Source of the DNA: Rhodopseudomonas faecalis
GTDB lineage: Bacteria > Pseudomonadota > Alphaproteobacteria > Rhizobiales > Xanthobacteraceae
Length of the DNA: 64,000 nucleotides
NCBI RefSeq assembly: GCF_003217325.1
Contig: NZ_QJTI01000012.1
Location: 1-64,000 of the forward strand
Reading direction: 5' to 3'
Shown: in pieces, positions 8,207 through 18,449 of the stretch
Numbering within the stretch: the first letter of the stretch is position 1
Layout: every line of letters begins with the position of its first letter
Notes under the pieces: model-generated
Database searches by the model: none
The model's input: the letters and a program-made list of their open reading frames with translations, nothing else
What the model was told of the DNA's origin: nothing
Position numbers and translations under genes: made by a program

Positions 8207-9718
8207 CTAGCTGTAGAGCTTGGCGTAGGTGTCGCGCAGCACGTTCTTCTGCACCTTGCCCATGGTGTTGCGCGGCAATTCGTCGACGAACAACACGCGC
8301 TTGGGCATCTTGAATTTCGCAAGCTGACCTTCAAGCGCGCCGAGCACCGTCGCCTCATCGACGGCGGCGCCCTTGTCACGCACCACCACCGCAGTGACGC
8401 CCTCGCCGAAATCGGCGTGGGGCACGCCGATCACCGCCGATTCCACCACGCCGGGAATGGCGTCGATCTCGGTCTCGACTTCCTTGGGATAGACGTTGAA
8501 GCCGCCGGTGATCACCAGATCCTTGCCGCGCCCGACGATATAGACGTAGCCGTCCTGATCGATCTTGCCGAGATCGCCGGTGATGAAGAAGCCGTCTGAG
8601 CGGAATTCCGCCTTGGTCTTGTCCGGCATGCGCCAATAGCCCTGAAACACATTGGGGCCTTTCACCTCGATCATGCCGATCTCGCCGGGCGGCAATTCGC
8701 GGCCGCTCTCGGTATCGACCACGCGCACGCAGATGCCGGGCAGCGCCGGGCCGACCGCGCCGGGCACGCGCGCGCCGTCATAGGGATTGGAGGTGGTCAT
8801 GTTGGTTTCAGTCATGCCGTAGCGCTCCAGCACGGCATGGCCGGTGCGCGCCGACCATTCGCGGTGCGTATCAGCCAAGAGCGGCGCTGAGCCCGAGATG
8901 AACAGCCGCATCGCCCCCGCAGCCTCTTTGGTCAGCGCCGGGCTTTGCAGCAGCCGCGAATAAAAGGTCGGCACGCCCATCAGCACGGTGGCCCGGCTCA
9001 TCAGCTTGATGATCAGCTCCGGATCGAATTTGGGCAAAAAGATCATCGAGGCGCGCGCGAACAGCGTGACGTTGCTGGCCACGAACAGCCCGTGGGTGTG
9101 ATAGATCGGCAGCGCGTGGATCAGCACGTCGTCCGGCGTAAAGCGCCAGAAATTGACCAGCATCCGCGAATTCGACGCGAGGTTATCGTGCGACAGCATC
9201 GCGCCTTTGGAGCGCCCGGTGGTACCGGAAGTGTACAGGATCGCGGCCAGGTCAGTGCCGGCGCGCGGCACGGTGACGAACTCTGACGATGCAGTCGCCG
9301 CCGCGGCGCTGATCGTGCCCTCGCCATTGGCATCGAGCGTTTCGACGCCGGCGCCGATCTTGTCCGCCAGCGCGGCAATGCCGTCGCGCTTGGCCGGATC
9401 GCACACCACCAGTTTCGGCTCGGCGTCGCCGATGAAGTAATCAAGCTCGTGCAGCGTATAGGCGGTGTTGAGCGGCAGATAGACCGCGCCGGCGCGCACC
9501 GTGGCGAGATAGAGCACCAGCGCCGCCACCGATTTGTCGACCTGCACCGCCACTCGGTCGCCGGGCTTGACGCCGCGCGCCACCAGCACATTGGCGATCT
9601 GGCCGGCGCGCTGCATCAGATCGCCATAGCTGACCCGGCCGCCATCATGGGTCTCGATCGCGAGCTTGCCGGGATCGGTGAGGCCGTCGAACAGACGGGT
9701 AAACAGATTAGCGTCCAT
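8207..9718 (-). CDS. matB: malonyl-CoA synthetase MatB
   Basis: ATP-dependent ligation of malonate (and methylmalonate) to CoA through an acyl-adenylate. 503 residues, the length of the R. palustris enzyme, and near-identical to it over long stretches by eye. Motifs: LYTSGTTGRSKGAM (P-loop), HALPIYHTHGLF, ERYGMTETNM, GDLGKID, and the catalytic Lys in PRNTMGKVQKN near the C-terminus. Start at MDANLF (9718), with AGGA 8 nt upstream; the frame stays open further upstream but with no family similarity. No malonyl-CoA decarboxylase gene (matA) is adjacent. Confidence 0.95.
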   Translation of the reverse strand: MDANLFTRLFDGLTDPGKLAIETHDGGRVSYGDLMQRAGQIANVLVARGVKPGDRVAVQVDKSVAALVLYLATVRAGAVYLPLNTAYTLHELDYFIGDAEPKLVVCDPAKRDGIAALADKIGAGVETLDANGEGTISAAAATASSEFVTVPRAGTDLAAILYTSGTTGRSKGAMLSHDNLASNSRMLVNFWRFTPDDVLIHALPIYHTHGLFVASNVTLFARASMIFLPKFDPELIIKLMSRATVLMGVPTFYSRLLQSPALTKEAAGAMRLFISGSAPLLADTHREWSARTGHAVLERYGMTETNMTTSNPYDGARVPGAVGPALPGICVRVVDTESGRELPPGEIGMIEVKGPNVFQGYWRMPDKTKAEFRSDGFFITGDLGKIDQDGYVYIVGRGKDLVITGGFNVYPKEVETEIDAIPGVVESAVIGVPHADFGEGVTAVVVRDKGAAVDEATVLGALEGQLAKFKMPKRVLFVDELPRNTMGKVQKNVLRDTYAKLYS

Positions 9719-10151
9719 GGGCGTGTCCTGGCGTATGACCGAAGGGTGCTTGCCCATATCAACAACTGCGGCGGCCCGGCAACGGAAGCCGCGAGCGAGC
9801 ATGACGCGCGTCAACCGCTACGGCGCGGCACACTCCCCTTCGCCGCGAAGCGTAACGCGATGGTGAGAGGCCCCTCTTCTCCCCTCCCCCCGCGAACCGG
9901 TGGGGAGGGGTCGGGGGTGGGGGGCTTCTGCGCTAGCCCCGATAATACCAATGGCGAGTGATACCAACCACTCCGCACGTCATGGCCGGGCTCGTCCCGG
10001 CCATCCACGCCTTTGATCTTGCTGGGATTTCAAGACGTGGGTGATAAGGCCTTCGCGAAGAAGCGCCCCCCACCCGACCGGCCTGCGGCCGGCCACCCTC
10101 CCCGCCGCTCGCAAAGCTCGCGGGGGGAGGGAGGGAGAGCAGACCGCCACG
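9719..10151. repeat. repeat-rich intergenic region with inverted G/C-rich arms
   Basis: 433 bp without a gene. TCGGGGGTGGGGGGCTTCTG (about 9911-9930) is matched in inverse at about 10054-10082 (GAAGAAGCGCCCCCCACCCG). These arms, each followed by CTCCCC-rich sequence, flank a truncated MITE-like element at 9945-10041. The matB promoter should lie at the left side. Confidence 0.6.
9945..10041. repeat. MITE/REP-like element, truncated copy
   Basis: Begins ATACCAATGGCG and runs through GTCATGGCCGGGCTCGTCCC and CCATCCACGCCTTTGATCTT to CAAGACGTGG, then stops; the right palindrome (CCCGCG...GCGGGCATGAC) and right terminus are missing. Confidence 0.75.
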
Positions 10152-11039
10152 CTAGCGCTGGCAGCTCGGGCACCAGAAGGTCGAGCGGTTGTTCTGGCTG
10201 AAACGCACGATGGTGCCGCGGCAACCTTTGGTCAGGCACGGTTCGCCCTCGCGGTCATAGACCTGGAACGAATGCTGGAAATAGCCAAGTTCGCCAGAGG
10301 CTTGGCGATAGCTCTGGTCGCGCAGCGACGAGCCGCCCGCCGCGATCGCCTCGGCCAGCACGGTGCGGATCGACATCACCAGCCGCTCGGCGGCGCCGGT
10401 CGGCGCACCCGAGGGATCGGCCAGCACGGCCGCCGGATGGGTCGGATCAAGCTGCGCCCGGAACAGCACCTCGCAAGCGTAGATATTGCCAAGCCCGGCC
10501 ACGGCGCGCTGGCCGAGCAGCATCGCCTTCAGGCTGACCGATTTGCCGGCGCAGACCCGCGCCAGCATCTCGGCATCAAAGGCATTGCCGAGCGGCTCCG
10601 GCCCCAGCCCTTTCAGGAACGGCTCGTCCTGGATCGCCGCGCGCGGAAACACTTTCATGTAACCGAACCGGCGCGGGTCGTTGAACACCACGGTTTTGCC
10701 GGTCGACATCGCGAACACCACATGGTCGTGGGCGCGGTCGGCGCAGCGGGCGTAATGGAACGAGCCGGGGGTGGTCTCGACACTGCCCTCCATCACCCGG
10801 AGCGAACCGGACATGCCCAGATGCATCAGCAGCACGTCGCCGCTGCTGAGATCGGCCAATAGATATTTGGCGCGGCGGCCGAGCCCGATCACGCTCTGCC
10901 CGGTCAGCCGGGCGGCGAAATCCTGCTGCAGCGGAAAGCGCAGGTCGCCCCGGCGCAGCGCCACCGCATCAAATCGGGCGCCTTCCATGGCTGGCTGCAA
11001 ACCAACCCGCACGGTTTCGACTTCAGGCAACTCAGGCAT
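10152..11039 (-). CDS. mutM: formamidopyrimidine-DNA glycosylase MutM/Fpg
   Basis: Base-excision repair enzyme removing 8-oxoguanine and formamidopyrimidines, with AP-lyase activity. 295 residues. Begins [13 protein letters not shown] after the initiator Met, giving the catalytic Pro2 and Glu3; Lys in the LGRRAKYLL loop; helix-two-turn-helix [13 protein letters not shown]-terminal zinc finger with CLTKGC and CPSCQR. The ATG at 11039, not the one at 11060, is right because Pro must be residue 2, and AAGGGGAA precedes it. Divergent from ubiE; the 128-bp gap holds both promoters. Confidence 0.97.
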   Translation of the reverse strand: MPELPEVETVRVGLQPAMEGARFDAVALRRGDLRFPLQQDFAARLTGQSVIGLGRRAKYLLADLSSGDVLLMHLGMSGSLRVMEGSVETTPGSFHYARCADRAHDHVVFAMSTGKTVVFNDPRRFGYMKVFPRAAIQDEPFLKGLGPEPLGNAFDAEMLARVCAGKSVSLKAMLLGQRAVAGLGNIYACEVLFRAQLDPTHPAAVLADPSGAPTGAAERLVMSIRTVLAEAIAAGGSSLRDQSYRQASGELGYFQHSFQVYDREGEPCLTKGCRGTIVRFSQNNRSTFWCPSCQR

Positions 11040-11167
11040 GTATTCCCCTTGGACCGCCAAGGTGATAGCGCCGTCGCCAGCGGCACGCTATATGGTCCGC
11101 CGCAGGCCGGGTCCGGCGACCGCGAATCGACCGCGCCGGCGCGACGTCGCGTACAGGAGAGACAAGT

Positions 11168-11929
11168 ATGGCACAGCGGGGCGAGACCACGCATTTCGGC
11201 TTCCGGGACGTGGCCCTGGAGGAAAAGCAGACGCTCGTCAATGACGTGTTCCATAGCGTCGCCAGCCGCTACGACCTGATGAACGATCTGATGTCGGGCG
11301 GCCTGCACCGGGTCTGGAAAAACGCCATGGTGACGACGCTGAACCCGCCGCGCGACGATGCGCCGTTTGCGCTTTTGGACGTGGCCGGCGGCACCGGCGA
11401 CATCTCGTTCCGCGCCGCCAAGGCGGCCGGCGCCGGCTTCACCTCGACGGTGTGCGACATCAACAGCGACATGCTCGCGGTCGGCGAGGAACGCGCCCTC
11501 GCCCAGCATCTCGACCATCAGGTGACGTTCGTGGAAGGCAATGCCGAGGAGCTGCCGTTCCCCGACAAGAGCTATGACGCCTATACGATCGCGTTCGGCA
11601 TCCGCAACGTGCCGCGCATCGACCTGGCGCTGAAGGAAGCTCATCGGGTACTGAAGCCCGGCAGCCGGTTCCTGTGCCTGGAATTCTCGACCGTGGACGT
11701 GCCGGGCCTCGACAAAATCTATGACCTGTTCTCGTTCAAGGTGATCCCGCATATCGGCCGCGCCGTGACCGGCGACGCCGAGAGCTACCAGTATCTTGTT
11801 GAATCAATTCGCAAATTCCCGAAGCCGGAGCAGTTCGCGACCATGATCCGCGACGCCGGCTTTGCCCGCGTCAGCTATCAATTGATGTCCGGCGGCATCG
11901 TCGCGCTGCATTCGGGCTGGCGTTTGTGA
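11168..11929 (+). CDS. ubiE: ubiquinone/menaquinone C-methyltransferase UbiE
   Basis: SAM-dependent C-methylation of the demethoxyquinol intermediate in ubiquinone synthesis. 253 residues; class I methyltransferase motifs [15 protein letters not shown] (about 70-84), the family box [19 protein letters not shown] (about 33-51) and [30 protein letters not shown] precedes the ATG. The stop overlaps the GTG of ubiB by 4 nt, so the two ubiquinone genes are translationally coupled. Confidence 0.97.
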   Translation: MAQRGETTHFGFRDVALEEKQTLVNDVFHSVASRYDLMNDLMSGGLHRVWKNAMVTTLNPPRDDAPFALLDVAGGTGDISFRAAKAAGAGFTSTVCDINSDMLAVGEERALAQHLDHQVTFVEGNAEELPFPDKSYDAYTIAFGIRNVPRIDLALKEAHRVLKPGSRFLCLEFSTVDVPGLDKIYDLFSFKVIPHIGRAVTGDAESYQYLVESIRKFPKPEQFATMIRDAGFARVSYQLMSGGIVALHSGWRL

Positions 11930-13503
11930 TCTCTGCACTGACCCATGCGGCGCGGCTGGCCCGCGCCGGCTACGTGTTCGCGCGTGAAGGCGTGTTCGGC
12001 GTGGTCGATCCGTCCCTGGTGCCACCGCCGGGGCGGCTGGCGCTGCGGCTGGCACGGCTGATCGAACGGCGCGGCGCCGGGACTGGCCCGCGGCTGTCGC
12101 TGGCGCTGACCAAGCTCGGCCCGGCCTATCTGAAACTGGGACAGTTTTTGGCAACCCGGCCCGACGTGGTCGGCGTGGCCATGGCGCGCAATCTGGAAAG
12201 CCTGCAGGACCGGCTGCCGCCGTTCTCGCAGTCGGAAGCCGATGCGGTCATTGCCGCCTCGCTGGAGCGGCCGGTCGATCAGGCCTTTGTCAGCCTGAGC
12301 GCCCCGGTGGCGGCGGCCTCGATCGCCCAGGTGCATCGCGGCGAGGTCGAGGTCGACGGCGTGCGCAAGCAGGTCGCGGTCAAGGTGCTGCGCCCCAATG
12401 TCGGCGCGAGATTCCGGCGTGATCTCAGCGACTTCTTCTTCGTCGCCGAGAAGGCCGAGCTGTATTCGGCGGAAGCGCGGCGGCTGCGGCTGGTGGAAGT
12501 CATCAACACCATGTCGCGCACGGTGGCCATGGAGATGGACCTGCGGCTGGAAGCGGCCGCGGCCTCCGAAATGGCGGAAAACACCAAGGACGACCCGGAT
12601 TTCCGGGTGCCGACGGTGGACTGGGACCGCACCACCCACAACGTGCTGACCATGGAGTGGATCGACGGCATTCCGCTGAACGACCACGCCCGAATCGCCG
12701 AAGCCAAGGTCGATACCCAGGAACTCGGCCGCAAGGTGATCCAGAGCTTCCTGCGCCATGCGCTGCGCGACGGCTTCTTCCATGCCGACATGCATCCGGG
12801 CAACCTGTTCCTGGACCCCGAGGGCCGGCTGGTCGCGGTCGATTTCGGCATCATGGGTCGGCTGGCGCCCAAGGAACGGCGCTTCCTGGCCGAAATCCTG
12901 CTCGGCTTCATCACCCGCAATTATCGCCGGGTCGCCGAGGTGCATTTCGAGGCCGGCTATGTGCCGCCGCACCATTCGGTCGAAAATTTCGCGCAGGCGA
13001 TCCGGGCGATCGGCGAGCCGATCCATAATCGCACCGCCGAAGAAATCTCGATGGCCAAGCTGCTCACGCTGCTGCTCGAGGTCACCGGGCTGTTCGACAT
13101 GCGCACCCGGCCGGAATTGATCCTGCTGCAAAAGACCATGGTGGTGGTCGAGGGCGTGGCGCGTTCGTTCGATCCCAAGCTCGACATCTGGAAGGTCGCC
13201 GACCCGGTGGTGCGCGAATGGATCGAGCGCAATCTTGGCCCGATCGGCAAGATCGAGAGCGCGCTCGCCGGCGGCGGCGAGATCGTTCAGGTGCTGTCCG
13301 GCCTGCCGTCGATCGTCAGCCGCTCGGTCACGGTGCTGAACCAGCTCGAGGCCATGACCCGCGACGGCCTGGTGCTGGCACCGGAAACCATCGCCGCGAT
13401 CGGACGCAGCGAGCGGCGCAAGAGCCGGGGCCGCACCATCGCGCTCTGGATCATCGCCGCGACCTTCATCGGCGTGCTGTTCTCGCTGCAATATCTGCGC
13501 TGA
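11926..13503 (+). CDS. ubiB: ubiquinone biosynthesis protein UbiB (ABC1/ADCK kinase-like)
   Basis: 525 residues from a GTG that overlaps the ubiE stop. Atypical protein-kinase-like fold of the UbiB/COQ8 family: KLGQ motif in [13 protein letters not shown] (about 66-78), Ala-rich loop [24 protein letters not shown] and VDFGIMGR. Two C-terminal hydrophobic segments, the last ([20 protein letters not shown]) reaching the C-terminus, anchor it to the inner membrane. UbiB proteins are ATPases thought to help extract or organise ubiquinone intermediates. Length is typical. Confidence 0.96.
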   Translation: MISALTHAARLARAGYVFAREGVFGVVDPSLVPPPGRLALRLARLIERRGAGTGPRLSLALTKLGPAYLKLGQFLATRPDVVGVAMARNLESLQDRLPPFSQSEADAVIAASLERPVDQAFVSLSAPVAAASIAQVHRGEVEVDGVRKQVAVKVLRPNVGARFRRDLSDFFFVAEKAELYSAEARRLRLVEVINTMSRTVAMEMDLRLEAAAASEMAENTKDDPDFRVPTVDWDRTTHNVLTMEWIDGIPLNDHARIAEAKVDTQELGRKVIQSFLRHALRDGFFHADMHPGNLFLDPEGRLVAVDFGIMGRLAPKERRFLAEILLGFITRNYRRVAEVHFEAGYVPPHHSVENFAQAIRAIGEPIHNRTAEEISMAKLLTLLLEVTGLFDMRTRPELILLQKTMVVVEGVARSFDPKLDIWKVADPVVREWIERNLGPIGKIESALAGGGEIVQVLSGLPSIVSRSVTVLNQLEAMTRDGLVLAPETIAAIGRSERRKSRGRTIALWIIAATFIGVLFSLQYLR

Positions 13504-13512
13504 CGCGCTAGC

Positions 13513-13546
13513 ACTGACTGCAATGCTTGCCTGCATTGCAGTCAGT
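13513..13546 (+). terminator. perfect 14-bp hairpin after ubiB
   Basis: ACTGACTGCAATGC (13513-13526), loop TTGCCT, GCATTGCAGTCAGT (13533-13546), 10 nt after the ubiB stop. No T-tract follows, so it may terminate weakly, protect the 3' end, or be a binding site. Confidence 0.6.
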
Positions 13547-13569
13547 TGGCATAGTCCCGCATCCTCGCC

Positions 13570-13657
13570 GTCATGGCCGGGCCCTGCCCGGCCATCCACG
13601 TTTTGATCCGCAGCAGACCCGAACGGCGTGGCTGCCCGCGACCGATGCGGGCATGAC
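13570..13657. repeat. MITE/REP-like element copy
   Basis: GTCATGGCCGGGCCCTGCCC at the left and CCCGCGACCGATGCGGGCATGAC at the right (compare the family at 61539-61686). Sits between the ubiB hairpin and coaBC. Confidence 0.75.
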
Positions 13658-13695
13658 CAGCGTTACGGGCGCACGCGGATCGAAGGGAACACCGC

Positions 13696-15122
13696 ATGGC
13701 CAACCTGACCATCCGCAAGCTCGACGAGGCCATCAAATCCGAGCTGCGCCAGCGCGCCGCGCGCAACGGCCGTTCGATGGAAGACGAGGTGCGCAGCATT
13801 TTGCGCGAGGCGGCGCTGCAGTCGCCCTCGGCCGAGCCGGCGCCGAGCGACGAACTCGAGCGCGCCGAGCTGACGCCCACCGAAAGCGCCGCGCCGGGCA
13901 GCGCATCGCCGCGCATCACGCTGATCGTCGGCGGCGGCATCGCCGCCTACAAGTCGATGGACCTGATCCGCCGGCTGAAGGAGCGCGGCTTTGAGGTGCG
14001 CTGCGTGCTGACCGCCGCCGCGCAGCAATTCGTGACGCCGCTCACCGCCAGCGCGCTGTCGCATCAGCGCGTCTATACTGACCTGTTCGATCCGCAAAGC
14101 GAGTTCGATGCCGGTCATATCCGGCTCGGGCGCGACTGCGCGCTGATCGTGGTGGCGCCGGCCACCGCCGATCTGATGGCGAAAATGGCCAATGGCCACG
14201 CCAACGACCTCGCCAGCGCGATTCTGCTGGCCAGCAACCGCCCGATCCTGCTGGCGCCGGCCATGAACCCGATGATGTGGAACAACCCGGCGACCCGCCG
14301 CAACGTCGCGCAGCTTGTGCGCGACGGCGTCAAACTGATCGGCCCGTTTGCCGGCGAGATGGCGGAAGCCGGCGAAGCGGGCGTTGGCCGGATGGCCGAG
14401 CCGCTGCAGATCGCTGCCGCCGCCGACGCGCTGCTGCGCCCGGCCGCGCCGCAGCCCTTGGCCGGCAAGCACGTGCTGATCACCGCAGGCCCGACCCATG
14501 AGCCGATCGACCCGGTGCGCTACATCGCCAACCGCTCCAGCGGCAAGCAGGGCTTTGCCATCGCCGCCGCAGCGCAGGCCGCCGGCGCCAGCGTGACGCT
14601 GATCGCCGGCCCAGTGGAACTGCGCGACCCGCAAGGCGTCCGGGTGATCCGGGTGGAAGCGGCGCGCGACATGCTGGCCGCGGTGGAAGCAGCGCTGCCC
14701 GCCGATATCGCGATCTTTGCCGCCGCGGTCGCCGATTGGCGCGTCGCCGAACAAGGCGGCCAGAAGCTGAAGAAGGATGGCAATGGCGTGCCGCCGCTGC
14801 AATTGGTCGAAAACCCGGACATTCTCGCCACCATCGCGCAGCGCCAGCACGGCCGGCCGCCGCTGGTGATCGGCTTTGCCGCCGAGACCGAGCATCTGAT
14901 CGACCACGCCACCGCCAAGCTGCAACGCAAGCGCTGCGACTGGATCGTCGCCAATGACGTCTCGCCCGCGACCGGGGTGATGGGCGGCGACCGCAACACC
15001 GTGCATCTGTTGATCCGAGACGGTGATCAGATTCGCCAGGAAGCTTGGCCATTGATGGCCAAGGACGAAGTCGCCACCGCGCTGGTGCAGCGCATTGCCG
15101 ACGCTATCGGGAGTTTTGCCGC

Positions 15123-15126
<4 letters not shown>
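13696..15126 (+). CDS. coaBC: CoaBC with N-terminal FitA-like ribbon-helix-helix domain
   Basis: Bifunctional coenzyme A enzyme: CoaB ligates cysteine to 4'-phosphopantothenate (CTP), CoaC decarboxylates the product (FMN). 476 residues. Residues 1-42 are not Coa[12 protein letters not shown]...[16 protein letters not shown] is a FitA/Arc-type ribbon-helix-helix domain. A Pro/Ala/Glu linker covers 43-71. CoaC spans about 72-250 (GGGIAAYKS; His141 in [18 protein letters not shown]) and CoaB about 255-476 ([35 protein letters not shown]). No in-frame ATG, GTG or TTG exists in the linker, so CoaBC can only be made as the fusion. GAAGGGA precedes the ATG. The stop overlaps dut by 4 nt. Confidence 0.95.
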
Positions 15127-15575
<449 letters not shown>

Positions 15576-15929
15576 CACCACACGACCTAGGGCGCACCCG
15601 ACCCGGGAACCACAGCAGCAGACGCGCGCGTCATGTTCGGCCATCATTCGCGCTGCGTCGCGAATCCTGGCAAGAGCTGCCAGGAAAAATATTTGCCGCC
15701 GTCCGGGCCGCGGCGTTCACGGTCTGGACTCTTACCGGAAGAGTCGCGAAGGCGATAATGTCCGACGATTCGCTAACGACGTATCGATCACGATCAGCAC
15801 AATTGCGGCTCGTTGGGTACCAGGGGAGCCGCAAGGTCCGCTTGCGGTTTCGACCATGACTCAGAACCGTGCCAGCGTGCCGATCGGAACGGCGCGTCGG
15901 GCGCTGAGCGTGCAGGTTTGGGGCAATCT
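15576..15929 (+). promoter_or_regulatory. divL upstream region with five GANTC sites
   Basis: 354 bp without a gene. GANTC, the CcrM methylation site, occurs at 15662, 15727, 15741, 15767 and 15858. Two of them form the arms of the inverted repeat GACTCTT-ACCGG-AAGAGTC (15727-15745). A separate hairpin CCTGGCA-AGAGC-TGCCAGG is at 15666-15684. Confidence 0.55.
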
Positions 15930-18449
15930 ATGGCAGGCGTGATCGCATCGGTGCGTCGGACGCTGCTGTCGTGCACTTCGCTGGCACGCAGCAGCTACAT
16001 TGGCTTCGCCGCCACCGTGCTGACCGCGGTGACGCCGGCGCGTGCCGAGGCGGCGATGCTGGACGCGGCCGCCGAGCTGTTCGATCTCAACCGCCAGGAA
16101 CTCGGCACGCTCACCATCACCGCCGGCGTGCTCGGCTTTACGGTGCTGGCCACCATCCAGTTGATGCGCACCCGGATGCGCGCCGCGGCCTGCGAAGCGC
16201 GGCTGCGCGACGACATCCAGAGCCTGCAGATCGAAAGCGACCGGTTCCGCGCGCTGCTGTTCACCGAACCGCAGGTGCTGATCTCCTGGGCGGCCGGCGA
16301 CAACCGCCCGCAAATCTCCGGCGATATCGCGCTGCTCGTTCCGCCGACGCAGGACGGGCCGCCGCAGCCGCATCGCGTGCTGGCGTTCGGAACCTGGATG
16401 GCGCCGGAGCCGGCGCTGCGCATGGACCACGCCGTCGATGCGCTGCTGGAATCCGGCGAGAGCTTTGTGCTGAATCTCGTCACCTCGACGGGCCGCAGCA
16501 TCGAGGCGATGGGCCGCGCGGTCGGCGGCCAGGCGATCGTGCGGATTCGCGAGCTGAGCGGGCTGCGCCGCGAACTCGCCGAGATGACCGACCGCTATCG
16601 CGCGCTGCACGAAGAAACCGAGATGCTGCGCGATTTCGCCTTCGCCGCGCCCTGGCCGATCTGGACGCGGCGCGCCAATGGCGAACTGACCTTCGCCAAC
16701 GCCGCCTATGCGCGCGCCGCCGAGGCCACCAGCATCACCGACGCCGTGCAGCACAATGTCGAGCTGCTCGACAGCCATGATCGCGACGCGCTGACCCGCG
16801 GCCTCAATGACAGCGCCGCGTTCAACGCGCGGCTGCCGATCGTGGTCGGCGGCGAGCGGCGGATGTTCGACGTCTATGCCCAAAAGGTGCGCGGCGGCAG
16901 CGCTGGCATGGCGATCGACGTCAACGAAGCTGCCGCACTGAAAACCTCGCTCGCGCGGATGGCCGATTCCCATCGCCGCACGCTCGATCAATTGTCGTCC
17001 GGCGTTGCGGTGTTCGACGAGCAGCACCGGCTGGCGTTCTACAACGATTCCTATCGCCGGCTGTTCGATCTCGACACCGCGTTCCTCGATTCCAATCCCG
17101 ACGAATCGACGCTGCTCGACAAGCTGCGCGCCGCGCGCAAGCTGCCGGAACAGGCCGATTTCCGCGCCTGGAAGACGCGGCTGTACGACGCCTATCGCGC
17201 CGTCGATGCCACCAAGGACGTCTGGTATCTGCCCGATGGCCGCGCGCTCAGCATCGTCACCACGCCCAATCTCGAAGGCGGCGTCACCTATCTGTTCGAC
17301 GACGTCACCGAAAAGCTCGACCTGGCGCGGCGCTATGACGCGCTGATCACGGTGCAGCGCGAGACGCTCGACAATCTCGCCGAAGCGGTCGCGGTGTTCG
17401 GCAGCAATGGCTGCGCGCGGCTGTTCAACCCGTCCTTCACCCGGCTCTGGAATCTGTCGGAAGAAGCGCTGCAGCAGCAGCCGCATATCGAAACGGTGAT
17501 CGACTGGTGCCGGCCGTTGTTCGACAATGGCGCGACCTGGCAGACGCTGCGCACCGCCATCACCAGCATCGAGAACCGGGTGCCGGTGCCGCTCAAGCTG
17601 CAGCGCAAGGATGGCAGCGTGCTCGCCTGCCTGACCATGCCGCTACCCGACGGCGCCACCATGCTGACATTCCAGGACATCACCGATACCGAGAATGTCG
17701 AGCGCGCGCTGCGCGAGCGCAACGAGGCGCTGGAAGCCGCCGATCAGATGAAGATCGACTTCGTGCACCACGTCTCCTACGAGCTGCGCTCGCCGCTCAC
17801 CACCATCATCGGCTTCGCCCATTTCCTCAGCGATCCGACCACCGGGCCGCTCACCGACAAGCAGGGCGAATATCTCGGCTACATCACCAGCTCGACCAAC
17901 GCGCTGCTCGCCATCATCAATAACATTCTCGACCTCGCCACCATCGACGCCGGCGCGATGACGCTCAATCTCGGCCCGGTCGATATTCTCAAGGCGATCG
18001 ACGCCGCCAGCGAAGGCATTCAGGACCGGCTCGCCCGCGATCACATCACGCTCGATGTGCAGGCCGATGCCGAAATCGGCCAGTTCATCGCCGACGAACG
18101 GCGCGTGGTGCAGGTGCTGTATAATCTGCTCGCCAACGCGGTCGGCTTCTCGCCGCAGCAATCCACCATCACCTTGAAGGCCGAGCGCACCGCCACCGAT
18201 ATCGTATTCACCGTGATCGATCGCGGCCCGGGCATCGCGCCCGAAGTGCAGGAAAAGGTGTTCGACTGGTTCGAGAGCCATTCCAACGGCTCGCGCCATC
18301 GCGGCGCCGGGCTTGGGCTGTCGCTGGTGCGCTCGTTCGTCGAGCTGCATGGCGGCAAGGTGCGGATCGATTCGGTGGTGGGCCAGGGCACGACGCTGAC
18401 CTGCAGCTTCCCGATCGATCAGTCCCAGCAGCGCCACGCCGCTGAATGA
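15930..18449 (+). CDS. divL: DivL-type PAS pseudo-histidine kinase (Tyr in the H-box)
   Basis: 840 residues from the ATG at 15930, preceded by GGGG. Two N-terminal hydrophobic segments (about 15-38 and 57-78), three PAS-like regions (about 235-330, 345-440, 475-580), a HisKA dimerisation helix and a HATPase domain (about 715-830; DRGPGIAPE at about 763, RGAGLGLSLV at about 789). The H-box reads VSYELRSPL: the phospho-acceptor His is Tyr617, as in Caulobacter DivL, where the tyrosine protein acts through CckA to control CtrA. Gene order divL-tsaE-amgK-murU-addBA-trxA also fits an alphaproteobacterial divL locus. The stop overlaps the next ATG (ATGA). Signalling role inferred from Caulobacter. 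Confidence 0.88.
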   Translation: MAGVIASVRRTLLSCTSLARSSYIGFAATVLTAVTPARAEAAMLDAAAELFDLNRQELGTLTITAGVLGFTVLATIQLMRTRMRAAACEARLRDDIQSLQIESDRFRALLFTEPQVLISWAAGDNRPQISGDIALLVPPTQDGPPQPHRVLAFGTWMAPEPALRMDHAVDALLESGESFVLNLVTSTGRSIEAMGRAVGGQAIVRIRELSGLRRELAEMTDRYRALHEETEMLRDFAFAAPWPIWTRRANGELTFANAAYARAAEATSITDAVQHNVELLDSHDRDALTRGLNDSAAFNARLPIVVGGERRMFDVYAQKVRGGSAGMAIDVNEAAALKTSLARMADSHRRTLDQLSSGVAVFDEQHRLAFYNDSYRRLFDLDTAFLDSNPDESTLLDKLRAARKLPEQADFRAWKTRLYDAYRAVDATKDVWYLPDGRALSIVTTPNLEGGVTYLFDDVTEKLDLARRYDALITVQRETLDNLAEAVAVFGSNGCARLFNPSFTRLWNLSEEALQQQPHIETVIDWCRPLFDNGATWQTLRTAITSIENRVPVPLKLQRKDGSVLACLTMPLPDGATMLTFQDITDTENVERALRERNEALEAADQMKIDFVHHVSYELRSPLTTIIGFAHFLSDPTTGPLTDKQGEYLGYITSSTNALLAIINNILDLATIDAGAMTLNLGPVDILKAIDAASEGIQDRLARDHITLDVQADAEIGQFIADERRVVQVLYNLLANAVGFSPQQSTITLKAERTATDIVFTVIDRGPGIAPEVQEKVFDWFESHSNGSRHRGAGLGLSLVRSFVELHGGKVRIDSVVGQGTTLTCSFPIDQSQQRHAAE

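Noticed and set aside
13546-13562. sigma-54 promoter (TGGCA...GC) before coaBC
   Set aside because: The spacing between the GG and GC elements is off by one and the -12 TTGC is not matched.
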